Source: Acanthaster planci (taxonomy: Eukaryota > Echinodermata > Asteroidea > Valvatida > Acanthasteridae). From it: DNA of 64,000 nt. Positions 11,748 to 24,259 of the stretch are shown piece by piece (the stretch's first letter is position 1; each line of letters opens with the position of its first letter). The translations under genes and the position numbers were made by a program. Location: contig NW_019091362.1 in NCBI RefSeq assembly GCF_001949145.1, positions 5,833,904-5,897,903 of the forward strand, in the 5' to 3' direction. Under the pieces are notes generated by a model, which worked only from the letters and a program-made list of their open reading frames with translations, searched no databases and was not told the DNA's origin.

Positions 11748-11985
11748 TTTTATTATGGGCACGATCAGCCGATCTCCACGAACGCCCTATCGCTCTGCGC
11801 GAAGTTGGTCGATCCTGTCTGAAATCTCCAACTTAACCTCCTGTTTAAAAACAATATTCCACAACCGTGGATTTGAAAGAAAAGGCAACTGGCTGATGGC
11901 GGATCAATCGTGTAATTAGATCGACCAATCGCGCAAAGATCAGACATTCGCACAGACCGACCGATCTCGCTTAACATAGAAACAA
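11748..11985. repeat. Imperfect inverted repeat, about 240 bp
   Basis: The left part contains CTGCGCGAAGTTGGTCGATC. The right part contains the complement-related GATCGACCAATCGCGCAAAG. The similarity extends outward through TCGGTCGGTC-like sequence on both sides, giving arms of about 55 bp with several mismatches. The small palindrome CCACAACCGTGG lies in the centre. This is an older, decayed foldback element. The boundaries are approximate. Confidence 0.5.
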
Positions 11986-12797
11986 ACGCTGATAACCACC
12001 AAATCCAGGCCAAACACACCAATCAAATCGCTCCAACATGCACTCAAAATAAAGGACGCATAAAGTTACCTAGAATCACGGACGATCGACTCCGCGTGTG
12101 ATAGGTTTTAAGCATTTTGTAATGTGATTAGTGACTTAATTACACGGCACAGCAAATGTACCAAATTGGCCAGATTGTGTGTACGTTCATGCAGCGAAAC
12201 TGGAAATAAACTAATCGTGCCAAATATAAAGCCGATGACAATAGTTATAATCTACTATGGCCGACATTAGGGAGTTTTACTGACACAGAAAAGTGAAAAA
12301 TGCGAGTACTCGTTATCAACTGCCAACTAGACGTGTGTGGTCTGTATGGTCTGCACTATGAAACAGGAGCTCCTATAGAGAATACCCGGTCACCTTGTAT
12401 TTCAAAATATATTTCACCCCGTGCATTACTCTCCAATGTCGTCCGGAATACGCACCTAAGAAAACATTCCAGCCTCGGTTAAAATATCACACCGAGTGTG
12501 ATGAATGTACCTGGAATTTCGAGATTGTTCTCCTTGGCAGCGATTTTTCACACCGGCATATTTTTCAAAATGAACTCTGTCAAAATATACCTGCCACGAA
12601 TACCACCTTTGCAGCCGCAAAGGAAACACGAAGAACTGCTCCAATCTTAAGACAAAAATACGAGATCTCTGTCAAACGGCTATACATGTTCGCAGCTACT
12701 GTTATTGATTTCAACAGAGTTGTGATTTATTCAAATAAAGCATAGACACACATACTCACTCTTAAAAAAGGAAAGATTGTATGATATAGGGTGAGGA

Positions 12798-13199
12798 ATG
12801 TTCCTTTTTTCCAATCGCCTGCACAAAGGCAAAATTAAGTTGAGAGATGCAGAGGTACAGTGTTCGCCAGCGACATTACTTCCCAAACTAATGAGAGCAC
12901 TCCAAAAGACTGTTTGCACTAAATCAATGACGATCAAGAGTCCAGTGCTTGATACACACCCCTCGCGGCAACAGACGTCGCCATTTGAGTTTACTTCACT
13001 TGATAGTTGGCGATTTCCACAGAGACATTGCCGGCCTTGGTCCCCAAGGTCCAACGAGTATAGGTTAAAAAATGGAGAAAAACTACAGTCCACAACCATC
13101 GATTGCAGCAATATGCGGTTGAAATCGGTGCTGGCAATTGTAAAAGGCAAAAGGTCATACAGAGAACATGGCTCCAATATGCTGCACCCCCTCTACTAA
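12798..13199 (+). CDS. Open frame of 133 codons, both strands open
   Basis: The plus frame starts MFLFSNRLHKGKIKLRDAEV and is basic, with no recognised domain. The minus strand is also open across almost the same interval (148 codons, with a hydrophobic segment GLLIVIDLVQTVFWSALIS), and on that strand an AGA|GTGAGTATG donor lies near 12745. One of the two may be coding; I cannot decide which. A shared open region of about 450 bp is unusual for AT-rich DNA. Confidence 0.27.
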   Translation: MFLFSNRLHKGKIKLRDAEVQCSPATLLPKLMRALQKTVCTKSMTIKSPVLDTHPSRQQTSPFEFTSLDSWRFPQRHCRPWSPRSNEYRLKNGEKLQSTTIDCSNMRLKSVLAIVKGKRSYREHGSNMLHPLY

Positions 13200-13820
13200 T
13201 ATGTAATACAAAATGAAACCATACAGGAAGAGAGTTCTGATATCCAAAAAGTTCAATAAATGCAATTTCGCTGTGTTCTGTTTATTTAGAAAAGAAAAAA
13301 TCGGGTTGACGACATATAAGTCAGTCATAATGCTTTTCAACCGTCTTAATAATAATAATTGATAGATTTCATACAGCACATAGACATATTTCCATCGGAT
13401 TTATAGGAGGATATGGAATTTAATAGCCAAAGTCAGCGGTTGGAAACGCATATAAGAAAAAATGCAACTGTCAGACGTCTACGATAGCAAGAGTTGTTAA
13501 ATAATGCATCCTTCCTTCTTTATTTTCTGTATCAAAAAGGAAGATCCAACTACGTTGGTGATGTCATGATCCTGGCGCCTCTGGCTCGCAGACTGTGGCG
13601 CCCTCTCGGCAAATTTATGCTACAAGGATTTTCTCCAGGCTTGGTTGGGACAAATTACTCGCTCCCCTTTTTCACGCTTCCTCCTTCGCGAAGTGTGCTG
13701 CCTGTCCCGGCTCTAGCCATTTTCATTTACTGACACGTTGGCATCTTCGGTGTCACTCTGTTGAAAGAAGCCCACCCGCGTTGGTATACATCATCGCACT
13801 GCAAATGACGATGACCGGCG

Positions 13821-13860
13821 CATGCTTGCGTGAAGCATGTATGAACAAATTTGTTCATAC
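13821..13860. repeat. Two adjacent palindromes
   Basis: A 7-bp stem hairpin (CATGCTT...AAGCATG, 13821-13839) is followed, sharing one base, by a perfect 22-bp palindrome GTATGAACAAATTTGTTCAT-AC (13839-13860). The arrangement is seen directly; its role is unknown. Confidence 0.7.
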
Positions 13861-14190
13861 TGGTGTAAATGCATGTAATTCACTGTTACAATCGTTTTCA
13901 ACGAATCCACGAAAGTCTCAAAAAGTCACCCCAACAGCATGATTTTGAGGGTGAAACGTGAAACGGTTCGGCAGATATTAAAATGATGGATTCTACTCTC
14001 TGTATAGTGGTCACCGACGCAGAGCAACCAGAAATGAAATTTGAGTCCAGACAACAAATTGAGAAAATTGAAATCCGGGAGCAGTCAGGTCCCCTGATGG
14101 CCCTAAAGTGGCCTGATCCTAGAACAAAGTAAGCGCCAACCAGAAAAAAGGGTCTCCATTATGCGTCAGCCCCATTATTAAAATGCTGTC

Positions 14191-14254
14191 AACCAAAAGA
14201 AAAGCAAAAGAAAACCAAAAAAAAACAAAAACAAAAAAAAACAAAAAACAAAGA
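14191..14254. repeat. A-rich low-complexity tract
   Basis: About 64 bp made almost only of A and C/G singlets (AAAACAAAAAC pattern). It could be an old poly-A tail of a retroposon, but no body with target duplications was recognised. Confidence 0.8.
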
Positions 14255-15103
14255 GGTTGGAAATGCCACCGTCGATCGATTTGAAGCCCCTAGACCAATA
14301 AGAGTGAAAGAGTATGAAACTGCATGGCCTCGTTGCTGTTCCTCGGGGAAATTATCTTGAACTCATTGTTCGAGGCACAGACTTACAACTTGAATGCGGC
14401 ACGCATTCCAGCATGTTATTCATAACTCAATCTAAGACATCTGAATAGTTCATTAATCACTCCAGTTCCATCGACAAAGCTCTACTGGTCAAGTTTGCTG
14501 TCAGAGTATTTAATCTATGTGTCAGCCCTCCCAACACTGAGCTAGTACTCTGCGCTGAATATAAATGGTGCCATACCAGTGAGTGCACGCCTACTTCAAC
14601 CTCGTGCTCTTAAACTAGATGTATACTCAATACTAGAGAATTAATGCAATTTTCTAAGAGACCAAAATAAATTGTCACTCTGTATAACAAAAACAAGATA
14701 TCACAACAAACTGGATAAAATAGCACTGAATGAACCTTTCATTCTGATTTGCAAACGTTTGATACGTTTAAGCATGGAAAAGAGGCAATGCCAGTTGATA
14801 TCTTCAACGAAATTTCGTTTCTGAATTTGAATGAAAACAAAAGACTGGGACATATTCAACTTCACAAAAGCCAATATATGTATCTTTCTCTCTTTGGAAC
14901 GATTATCGTACACTCCATCAAGCCCAAACAAAAACACATTATCAAATAACCCAACAATTGCAAGATTCGTAAGTTCAACTAGCTGAATACATCAATTTCA
15001 AAATATCTTAGGTGCTTGACCATAATAAACTACCTCAAAAGGTATTTTATATAGCCTTGACCAGCGCTTATATCTGATGTGGTGTTACGCCGCACTCAAT
15101 CAT

Positions 15104-15349
15104 TTACGGATTAAGATGTGTGAGAACAGTATATCGCCACTGATGCACCGCTACAGTTAGTGTTCTTATTGATTCCCTGACAGGACCCGTACCACTGCTG
15201 CCCAGAACCAATCTCTCATATCTGGCAAAAATAATTCCTTGATTAATTTTGTCTCTGGTCCTGCTCTTCTCCCTCGCTTCCCCAATTATTCCAACCGTCC
15301 TCCACATTTTTATCGATAATATTTGCCTAGCACTTCTCCAGCGACACAT
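15104..15349 (-). CDS. Open frame of 81 codons on the minus strand, unidentified
   Basis: Starts MCRWRSARQILSIKMWRTVG; a later part reads FARYERLVLGSSGTGPVRES. It is basic and RNY-like. No splice partner in phase was found. The end of the frame runs into sequence (CGCCGCACTCAATCATTTACG on the plus strand) that looks like a dispersed repeat, so a transposon-derived fragment is as likely as a gene. Confidence 0.25.
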   Translation of the reverse strand: MCRWRSARQILSIKMWRTVGIIGEAREKSRTRDKINQGIIFARYERLVLGSSGTGPVRESIRTLTVAVHQWRYTVLTHLNP

Positions 15350-16501
15350 TGGCGATGGAGGACGGGGGTGAGAACCTTGGGCATGATGATGGGTGTTTAT
15401 GTAGCATTTACCAAATACATACTAGGACTGCAGTGCAAAGTATGCAGTTCTGAAGTCCGGCTCATTAATATGTCCTACTGTTTAAACAGTGACAGTAAAA
15501 AAAAATCACTTTTTCTGCTACATTGAGTGAGAAGACCACAAGGGTATTTTTGGTACACCAAGTATATTTTCGGAGCGTAAACGTTTGTTGTCGCTTATGG
15601 GAATGTCGCTATTTCGTTCTCAGTATTTCTCAGTATTATTTTGATGTCTTGATACTTCAGTAACGTCGTCGTACAATTGGTACATTAATTTCTTAAGATC
15701 GTTTTTGGTTGCGTTTGAATGGTACGTTTAGGGTTGTGACTGGATAAGGTATATGAGTAGGGATAGGGCTTACGTACCACTAAACAGCGTTCCACTGGTT
15801 GGTTTCTAATATCATAATGTTCTTAGTTTTTAAAAATGATGGAAATTAAATATATGTAAACAAATCCACTCCAATACGACTTTGCTTCACGTCATCTTTA
15901 TGGCACCCCATAAGCCAGTCAAAATACAGTTAATTTCACCCCTTACTCAACACTTGAACACAGTGTTCACATGCGATCGAGCGCAGACTAACTCAAGCGT
16001 GCTAGAATGCTAGAACATGCCTGCTTTGGTGCAGGAGAGTCTGGGTTAACTACCGACACAGTCATATGGAACTATTTCTTTTTAAGAGCATGGACTGGTC
16101 CTAAGTTCCATGTTATCATCAATTCATCCACAATCCATAGAGTGTGTGTGTGTCTCGTGCATTCCCATGAAATGGGGGCAACGCCCCAAAAGAGGAAACA
16201 ATGCAAAAGTCTTTGTGGTCGTTCCACGACCTAGAATATTGACATTGTTTTCTACTCGCTAAGCATTTAAATAAGCCCATACATATTTTCATCAGCACGC
16301 CTTTTTTGCAAGGAAAACAAACACCACCAAAAAAACACCCCACTTTCTCCAGTAGAGTGAAACTGACATTTTCAAAAGCACGGAAATGTCTATAACCACA
16401 TGAAGTTTATGCCAGATTCGAAGGGGGGCAGATGGTCTAGACACCGGCTCCTTTTGGATTGATTTAATCCCTTCAAAACATTAATCACTAGCTCTTGGCA
16501 G

Positions 16502-16695
16502 GCACACATCAAGCACGTGCCAAACACGGTCGTAATTTAACGGAGTTGGAGGAATTTATATCTCGTAGCTTACGGTACACGACAGACATGCGAGTCCCGT
16601 TCTCCTATAGAGGGCCAATAGTAATGCATCCATGTGCGCTCTCAAGTTACCCAGATCATGTTCCCGTTTGCTTGGTTTTGGAGGCATTTCAATAA
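16502..16695 (+). CDS. Possible terminal exon
   Basis: An acceptor with a short pyrimidine tract (CACTAGCTCTTGGCAG) leads into 64 open codons: HQARAKHGRNLTELEEFISR, then a segment ending LVLEAFQ and TAA. An AATAAA overlaps the stop codon (about 16691-16696), which is too close to serve easily as a polyadenylation signal. No family or partner exon was recognised. Confidence 0.28.
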
Positions 16696-17254
16696 AGCTG
16701 GGGATCTAAGGTTATTCGCCAAGGAATCTATTTTTAAATCACAGAATAGTTTTAATACTTAGTGAAAATGAGGGTCAGTGTCTGGCACAAGCGTTATTCC
16801 GTTCAGCGTGAAGGAGTTGGCCTACAATAAAAGTGGCGGGACGGCAGAATCCCTATAAATGAAGGCCTATTCAATACAGCATAACTACATTGAAATATAC
16901 TGGTATGTACAAGTGAAGCGCTGGATTTTCTGCAGTAACGTTCAGTGTAGGTGTGCTAATCAGTGTGAAGCTTTAATTAATGGGATTCGCTGCTCTAGAT
17001 TGAATACCTTTAAATCCACCTTGCAATTTCTTGAGGGAAAAATCTCTTCATCCCTAACAGTCCCAAATCCTCCAATTTCAATACGATTTTTCATACACCC
17101 TAGGGGGTTGGGGTTAAAAGACGAAAGAAGTGACAGTTTACTAGCTCCAAGGCATATACTGTAAAATCATGTCTGTTTGAAACCGTAAAGCATTCGACTT
17201 TTTCGTGGTTACCGCACCAAGGTGGATTCATATTGTGCTTTCCCATTAGAGGTA

Positions 17255-17545
17255 CTAGACAGGTTCTTGGATCCTTCCCTTAAGACTTAGAAAATTCTCA
17301 ATTAAAATTGAAAAAATTACACCGTTTACAATCTTAGGAGCAAAATTCTTTCCAAGAGAAAATAAGCTATATAATAAATCCACAAATAAGACAAAACAAG
17401 CCACCATGAGACTTTCACCAAATTTAGTGGACTTCACCACCTTACACTTTCCACCTGGCTGATCTTGTAGCTGCATGAAATCTGTTCTCCTGAAACCATG
17501 CACCAGACTGCACTTGAAAGTAACATGTGGATTTTTAGCAGCCAC
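17255..17545 (-). CDS. Open frame of 96 codons with hydrophobic C-terminal half
   Basis: The N-terminal half (MAAKNPHVTFKCSLVHGFRR...) is hydrophilic with coding-like codons. The C-terminal half contains a likely membrane segment (SLMVACFVLFVDLLYSLFSL) but is AT-rich. A donor-like KC|GTAAGG site at the centre (near 17443) could mean that only the first half is an exon and the second half is intron read-through. No family was recognised. Confidence 0.28.
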   Translation of the reverse strand: MAAKNPHVTFKCSLVHGFRRTDFMQLQDQPGGKCKVVKSTKFGESLMVACFVLFVDLLYSLFSLGKNFAPKIVNGVIFSILIENFLSLKGRIQEPV

Positions 17546-17724
17546 CGGCTAACCAGCGGCAACAGCCACGATCCATAGACCCCTGTTACTCCCGCCTGCA
17601 GCCAGTTCATTAATTTCGATCACGGGCTTAGCAACATCAGCATTATCTTCACCATCTTCTGTGATACGCCTGTGTACTTATGATGTCATGTTACTCTCCC
17701 ATTGAGCTTGGGATCTGTCGTTGT

Positions 17725-17785
17725 CCCCTCCCGGCTTCCTCCAGAAAGTGTAAACAGATCATGACGTCATTGGTATATAGGTCTT
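17725..17785 (+). promoter_or_regulatory. CRE / CCAAT / TATA-like cluster
   Basis: A perfect CRE (TGACGTCA, 17762-17769) overlaps an inverted CCAAT (ATTGG) and is followed at once by TATATAG. A GC-rich CCCCTCCCGG lies upstream. The 13-mer ATGACGTCATTGG is identical to one in the cluster at 28.67 kb. The CRE-to-TATA spacing is shorter than usual, so promoter function is uncertain. Confidence 0.28.
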
Positions 17786-18176
17786 TTCCCAAAGGGTCTC
17801 TGCACTCCCCTCCCCAACAAAGACATTTCAGTTAGAAAGACTTGTTGGCTTCAGAGAAGCGGAGTTGAGCAAAACAGTCATAATTTGTCGGGAAAAGGTA
17901 GCGTCAACACTCAGTCTGTTCACGCAGGAAATGAGAAAATGAGAAATGAAAAATAGAGAAAAAAATCAATAGTCCTGGCTGTTGTACAGAAAACACATGA
18001 AATTAATCTTCTGGGGAACCTTTCATTGACGAAACAAAATATGCAATCTACGGGCCGCGTTTATAGTTTTAACTTCTCACAGCCGGGGGCAGATAAGCCT
18101 TTTGCGGGTTTAATTTGAATAAAATTTGATACACTGAGTTGCCTGATTGCACATGAACATAATTTGAATCCCCAAG

Positions 18177-18355
18177 ACTAAAGACACTGTTGCCATACCT
18201 CGTGATTCGGGGCAAGCTTTTGCATTGCGACCACCATCTCTGGAATGGACTTTTGTCCGTATTCGTTGACAGCAGTGTGTTGGTGCAAGGCGTCTTTTTT
18301 GTAACTGATGAAAAGCTTGTCCCGAATCACGAGGTGCAGCAGCAGTGTCTTTAGT
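18177..18355. mobile_element. Foldback MITE with ACTAAAGACACTG termini
   Basis: The ends are inverted repeats of about 45 bp, from ACTAAAGACACTG to CAGTGTCTTTAGT. Both arms contain the CCTCGTGATTCGGGGCAAGC-type sequence, with a few mismatches. The centre is about 90 bp and does not code. The terminus resembles a repeat I associate with echinoderm, particularly starfish, genomes; that association is from memory. A TA duplication is possible inside the terminal CTAAAG. Confidence 0.75.
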
Positions 18356-19200
18356 ATGGAGAATTTTAATTGTTATGTTCACGTGAATTTAAAGAACTCA
18401 GTGTACCAGATCTTATTCAAATTTAACTCTTAAAAGGCTTAAGTCGTAACCGAATCACTTGACTACACCCAACTCTATGGCAACTGGCCGCGGCCCCTAC
18501 TATAGACTCGTGTGTAATTTCAACCCGCAGCCAAGTGATTCAGACACGCCCTTATTACGTCCAGCCCACAAGATCTAAGCCAATTTCACAATTTTTTTGC
18601 GACACTTGGCATGCATATAACGTCCGATAGGGGCACATGTGTAAAGAGTCAGTTCAATTCGATGACAGTGGTAGTTGTGTCATCTGAGTTCACAGAGTCA
18701 CATGTGTCTGCATGTATACTGAGCAATATCAATGGAAAAAAGTATCATTTCCATAATTATTTATTTTTTCATAAACTAAAAAACACAATTCTAAATATTC
18801 AAAAACGCTGCTCATTTCACAAACGCAATTGTGCCCAACCAAGCCTCCAAGTACGTTTAGTCCGGCCTGCGTAATTTTTCAATTTTTGAGCTTTCCATTA
18901 TTGTGTTGTGCACAGGGAGGTTGAAAATTGCTGAACTAGTACAATGGCAATAACAGTTGACATCAGCTGTTTAACAACATAAAATCCACACTGACACAAT
19001 GAGATCACAGTCTCAATGAATCAATACCACAATATTACAAATACTTTTCAATGCTGACTGAATGATAGAGTTAAGGCATCGAATACAACATGGCTTTAAA
19101 ACCATCGAAGAGTTTCACATTTTTGAAACGAAAACACCGACTCACTTGTTCAACATAAGAAATGATGTTGTAGTTTTGGTTTTAACTTCCGACCATATAG

Positions 19201-19369
19201 CCCACACCACCATCAGATTTCCTCGAAAGATGTTTCTTTGTCCGATGGTATGGGCTTGCGCTGCATTCTTACTGAAGACTCAACAAGGCGTTAGATGGCT
19301 CCAGAACGTACAACGGGTGTCTAAGTCGATGGGTGTGTATTATATAAGCTGTACAAGGGAAAGCTTACG
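19201..19369 (+). CDS. Candidate exon, possibly 5' part of the 24-26 kb gene
   Basis: A good acceptor (TTTTAACTTCCGACCATATAG) and a donor (TTACG|GTAACGAG) flank 55 open codons, with two bases at each end. The peptide begins HTTIRFPRKMFLCPMVWACA and later has GVRWLQNVQR. It contains three Cys and a short hydrophobic stretch. Its outgoing phase needs one further exon before 24029, which I did not find, so membership of that gene is a guess. Confidence 0.33.
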
Positions 19370-19999
19370 GTAACGAGTGATCTTGCGCACTGATCAGAGC
19401 GAATACACACGCGCTATTTAGTGAAGTCCGTTGTATCTGCCTGTTTTCGAACGAGCCAAGTTTTGTCTTCACACAAGATCCGCTAGACTCCATTTCCTTC
19501 GACCATTTCCTGACCTTTGTCAACGCTATTTCCTATTTCCCTTTCTCATCATCATTAACTTCCCATTAACTGGATATTATGGTACAAACGAGGACTTTAT
19601 TATGTCTCGCATATTAAACACCGCCAAGACACCATTCCTGCTTCCCTTATCGATATGGACGTCCGTCATCGAAGGAGGTCTTTCCCATAACCTCGTCTTT
19701 CGTACACTTAGTGGGGACTTAAGAATGTAAAACTGACCCAAAGGGATCTGATTAGGTGACGTAGCAATATGCCATGTTTGAGGTAAAGGTAGGGCAGTAC
19801 TCATCAGTGATGTTTGATGGCACCATGACGGCGCCAGTAAGCTTGTTGACTGTCCTTGCTGGCTTAGGGTAATTGCACTGCGCCTCGATAACATGTGCAA
19901 TTAATCGGCAGCCAGCCTTCATTCCCCTCTCAGATCACCTTTTGAAAAGAGCAGTATCCTTTTCGGTGAATAAGTGCTTGGTGAAGGCCTGAGGAAGTT

Positions 20000-22900
20000 C
20001 CAAATCATGTTTGGTCTAAATCCCAGGAGGTTTCCATTGCATGACTTCCCCATAAAATTGCATGGCGGTGCCAACACTCAATAAAAAAACAAGTTGAGAA
20101 ATGTGGTAACTAACCTTGAAAATGCACTTCTAAAGTTATCAACTACACAATTGTAAAAGAACCACAGATAATTTGTTCTTTACAATAAACGTTTGAGTAA
20201 AAACTATTTGAAAGGCTAAATCCTTCCGTTCAAAATTAACTAGAGAAATGAATTTTTCTCAACCATTGAGAGGCGTACCATTCTAGACTTATGTAACTGT
20301 CTTCGTCACGGCTAACGCGCCAAGCCTTCAGAAATGTTTCCTCTGCCTCACTACTGGCTAAATGTCAAGTCATAACGTGACATGATTCCGTTGGTGTATT
20401 AATCCAAAACCTCAAAGACGATGTCATCCACGGCGTATATGTTAAATACACACTTATTGCAATGCACCAGATAATTCAAGCTGTCAAAGCGATTTGCATG
20501 TGGAGCACGGAATGCCCATTTCGGACTTGATTGATTAGAAAGCTGCTCCAAAAGTCGACCGCTCTTTAAAATCGCAATCGGCAAGAAGGAATGTCGGGAT
20601 GCGCCACATTCAAACCCAATCACTCAGCGTTTAACCTAACAGCATGGACTAGGCCGATTGAACGCTGCGTCTATTAATGAGGGAAAATGTACAAGAGACC
20701 TGACTTTGGACCGAAACCAAGGCAACAGAATTGATGGTGTGCAAGAAATAAGGGCCACTAATGCTTGGCTTTCATCAAATTATATTTCAAGATGTTTACT
20801 GGGCAAGCAGCGCCGAGGATGGAGAAAACGCATTCAGTAGACGATTTTTCCCCCCAAAGTGCACGCGTCAAGCGAAAGCAACAAGGCGCAGCGCACATCC
20901 GTCACGGATTGTCCATCAATGCAACGTGCCTGGGCTGATTAATGTTCGCTCAACTTGAGTGCGTGAATTTGTTGGACACTTGAAGGCCTAACCATGCCAG
21001 TGGATCTTCACAGACGATGGAGTTCTTTCTTCTTGGCAGCTTCAGGTCTCGTACTGACGTGACCTTTATTATGATGCCTCGGAAAACATGCTCAGTGGGA
21101 CTACTATAATTTGAAGCCCTTTCCATGCCTTAGAGTCTACGTGGTGTTTTATTTGTATTGAAATCATATATAATAATGAATTAATAAATTAATGAGTAAA
21201 ATTAGTCTGAGCACAGCACAAATCTGAAATATTCATTATTTGTTTATACAACGAACGCCTAAATCCTTAATAAACGCCAACATTACCTCCAGATCCTGAG
21301 TCAGACATTTCTTGTGACTGTAATTTAACTTTTATTTATCTTGGAATAGAACTTTTAGTTTTCTAGTTGTGACGGAATTTGATGTTAGTTGATAACCGAC
21401 CCATCAGACATAATGGCGGAGATCTGTCCATGGAAATTATCTGGCCAAAAACTGGGTAAAAAACAATGTTTGCTAATATCAAACCGACTCAATCTTCTAC
21501 AGCAACAAAGCTCTCATTAAAATACACTTTCGAAGCCAAATATTGAAGAAAGCGAACACAAATACCCGTGAATGTGTTTGCTTCAAATATTTTCATCTTG
21601 ATGCTACAAGATCTGTTGACGGAAGCCGCAAAAGGCCATCAATTATAGTGGAAGGACGCCGCTTGGTGGCAGCAAACAGAAACATGGCCATCCATTGTTC
21701 CGTGCGTGATAAGCACCGATTTGTGCGCACGCGCAAAGTATTCTCTAAAAGGAGAAAAGGATCTTTAAAGTAAATTCGTTAAAAAGTTCCTGCTCTTGTC
21801 AGTCATTATATAGATGTATTTCGCTCGCTCAACAAAAATGAACACCCCACCAACATGGCTCTTTTTAACCGATGTGGGGGTGGCTTTGCTCACGGTGCAT
21901 GGCAGAATTACGCATTTTTTTGATAAAAACATGAAACTTTGTACCATTGTTTAAAACAAGAAAAAAAAGGTTTGAAACATTGGGGACGTGTCAGCCATTT
22001 TACTAATTGGGCCTTCATTACGCACTTCTACCGTACCAAGTTGTGACCATCTTTTCACGAAATTATCACACTCCTTACATAAGTATATACCGATGTTTGC
22101 ATAAAATTTCGATTCAATCCGTTGCAAAGTCACCATTTTTAGGGATATGCAGCCATTGACAAAAATCTAGGAGTTCTCAATATAGTTTCAGAAACACTGG
22201 CCCATTGCAGCTGGTACTTGGTAATAGTTCAATAACCGTTGGAAATGTGAGCTGTAATACCCCCAAGGGTAACTGCCATTAATTTGTTTTAATACAAACC
22301 TGCAAAATGCACCATTGTGTCTCAGCTAACCTTATTTTCAACTTTTGTTTAACTATTTTGAAGGGTATTTTACTGCCTTTTTTGGTTTTATTGGTAATGA
22401 TATTTCCATATTCATGTCGTGTACAAAAACGGTGTTGTCATCCCAGGAAGAAGCCTAAATGTTACATTGGTTTGTACACAAAATGTCTTGCATTTTTATG
22501 GATTTTACTGGACTCAGCTGTCTCTTCTTTGCTGATTCATCGTTGTGTATGTGCATTGTAATAGGCAAGCATCAACCCCATACTTAGACATGTTTTCAGT
22601 AAGTAAATTCTGGTTTCGCAATTTGAACAGAAAAGCCAATACACTGAACTATTACTTTACAGCAGCAGCAGCGACCTCTGTTGTCCATAAAGGTGTGGAT
22701 AATTTTAATTGTTAAAAAACATGCACTTTTCAATGTACTTAACCAAAGAAAAATGTAAAAGCGTTTCCATGTATTAATGAAAGAAGAAGATACAAAGTTG
22801 AAGAAAACTTGTATGTAAAAAACATTCATTACAACTTTAAAGAAAATGTAGATGTACTTATTATCCTTAAAGGCATAAACACTATAACAAACATATGCAC

Positions 22901-23990
22901 TGATGACCAAAATAAAAAGATTTCGAGCCATTGCAACTCTATTGACCATGAACCGGGCTTGGTTGTCACTTATAAATGGAGGATGACTTCTACCCATTCA
23001 AACATTCAAGAAATCTATAAAGAAGAAATACTTTCGATGGCATTAAATTTACATGTGTCCCTTTGTTTATGGCTTTTCCTTCATAATATTGTGGATACAT
23101 ATACCTTTGTATGAAGTAATGCATCACGGGCAATTCCAACCAAAAGTAAAAATGAGTTATTTCATTACAGAACTTATATTTAAGTTCATTAAAGTTTTCT
23201 GCATGGTGAACATTACGATGTTGAAATGGTTGCCTTAGCCCAAAAGAGGAGATTTTCGTTGGGCTCCACAACAAAAACATTTTTTATCATGAATATAAAC
23301 GTCGGTGCAAAGTTTTACACTTATTAAAAACACACAATTTTGTCACATATTCGCTGTATTATTTCTGCCTTGTTTGTAATTCAGTTTCATTATACGTCAT
23401 TAACATAAAGACACCTCCCGAATCCAGACTTCCAAGCCCACAGCCTGTAAATCAAACCGTTGAATTGTAAGCATATCCGTCAGCTCACATTGGCACAGCT
23501 GTCGGAATAAAAGCAGCAGGAAGGAAAAAACCGGCTTTAATAAGCGACAGCCAACGGTGGAAACCATTGCAAATACTGAGTGTCAATTTACCATTCGTTT
23601 CGAAATGCACATAACTTGGTGAAGACTAGTAAAATACGATATGTCTTTCAGTAACATGCATAATCGTTTGTGATCCTTCCTTTTTGTGCATGCTATCGCA
23701 TGACATAAAGTCAGGTATACCGAAGTGGTGCGGACTGCGGAGTTTCGAAGGACAGATGGCCGATGTCGACAGTGTCTGTTTCCGCCGAGTTTCTGTAATT
23801 TCAATCTCTGAATGTAGCCTTTAGGTGAGATATGAATTGAAGGTAACAATCGAACGGGTTCAGGTTGTTTAAGGGATCAGCACATCTGTTTCAAGACTTC
23901 CATCAGATTTGAGGAAATTTGTACTGACCCATTTGTTAAAAGCCTGAACAACCCCTCACCGCGGAATGCACACACCAAGAAGGGCTGTGC
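20000..23990. other. No supported gene
   Basis: Several open frames of 60-130 codons exist. One is an AT-rich, hydrophobic 133-codon minus-strand frame at 22596-22997. None has good splice sites together with coding texture. The sequence is plausibly intronic if the 19.2 kb exon belongs to the gene at 24-26 kb. Confidence 0.35.
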
Positions 23991-24028
23991 ATTTCTTTTG
24001 GTCTCTACAAATTTGTATCTTCGTTTAG

Positions 24029-24259
24029 CAATAGTTTTCTACACCGTAATGCATCAATGTTTTGAGTACCAAACTAACGTCTATACAAATGCAGCTGCTG
24101 TACACTTTAACACATGGAGGGTAGAGCTCAACATATACGGCATGCTTATTGCATATTCTTCTACCAGCAGAAAAAGCAACTGCCTAGCGGACGGGCTTTT
24201 GCAATTAAATCACACAAACGGCGACGTGTTCACGTCCTGCGTAGTACTAATTAACGCCG
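24029..24259 (+). CDS. Candidate internal exon of a plus-strand gene (exon A)
   Basis: The acceptor TTTGTATCTTCGTTTAG is pyrimidine-rich. The donor is GCCG|GTAATATTG. Between them are two bases, 76 codons and one base with strong RNY texture. Segments read HQCFEYQTNVYTNAAAVHFN and LLQLNHTNGDVFTSCVV. Cysteines and an NHT glycosylation sequon suggest an extracellular or luminal domain. The single G left over completes GTG with the next exon. If not spliced, the frame runs on to a TAA at 24310. Confidence 0.5.

Noticed and set aside
16420-16460. tRNA-like start GGGGGGCAGATGGTCTAGACACC.
   Set aside because: No B box or acceptor-stem complement follows, and the A-box match is poor.
22596-22997. 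133-codon minus-strand frame with several membrane-like segments.
   Set aside because: Very AT-rich; the Phe/Ile/Tyr-rich composition is what translated AT-rich DNA gives. No splice or start support.
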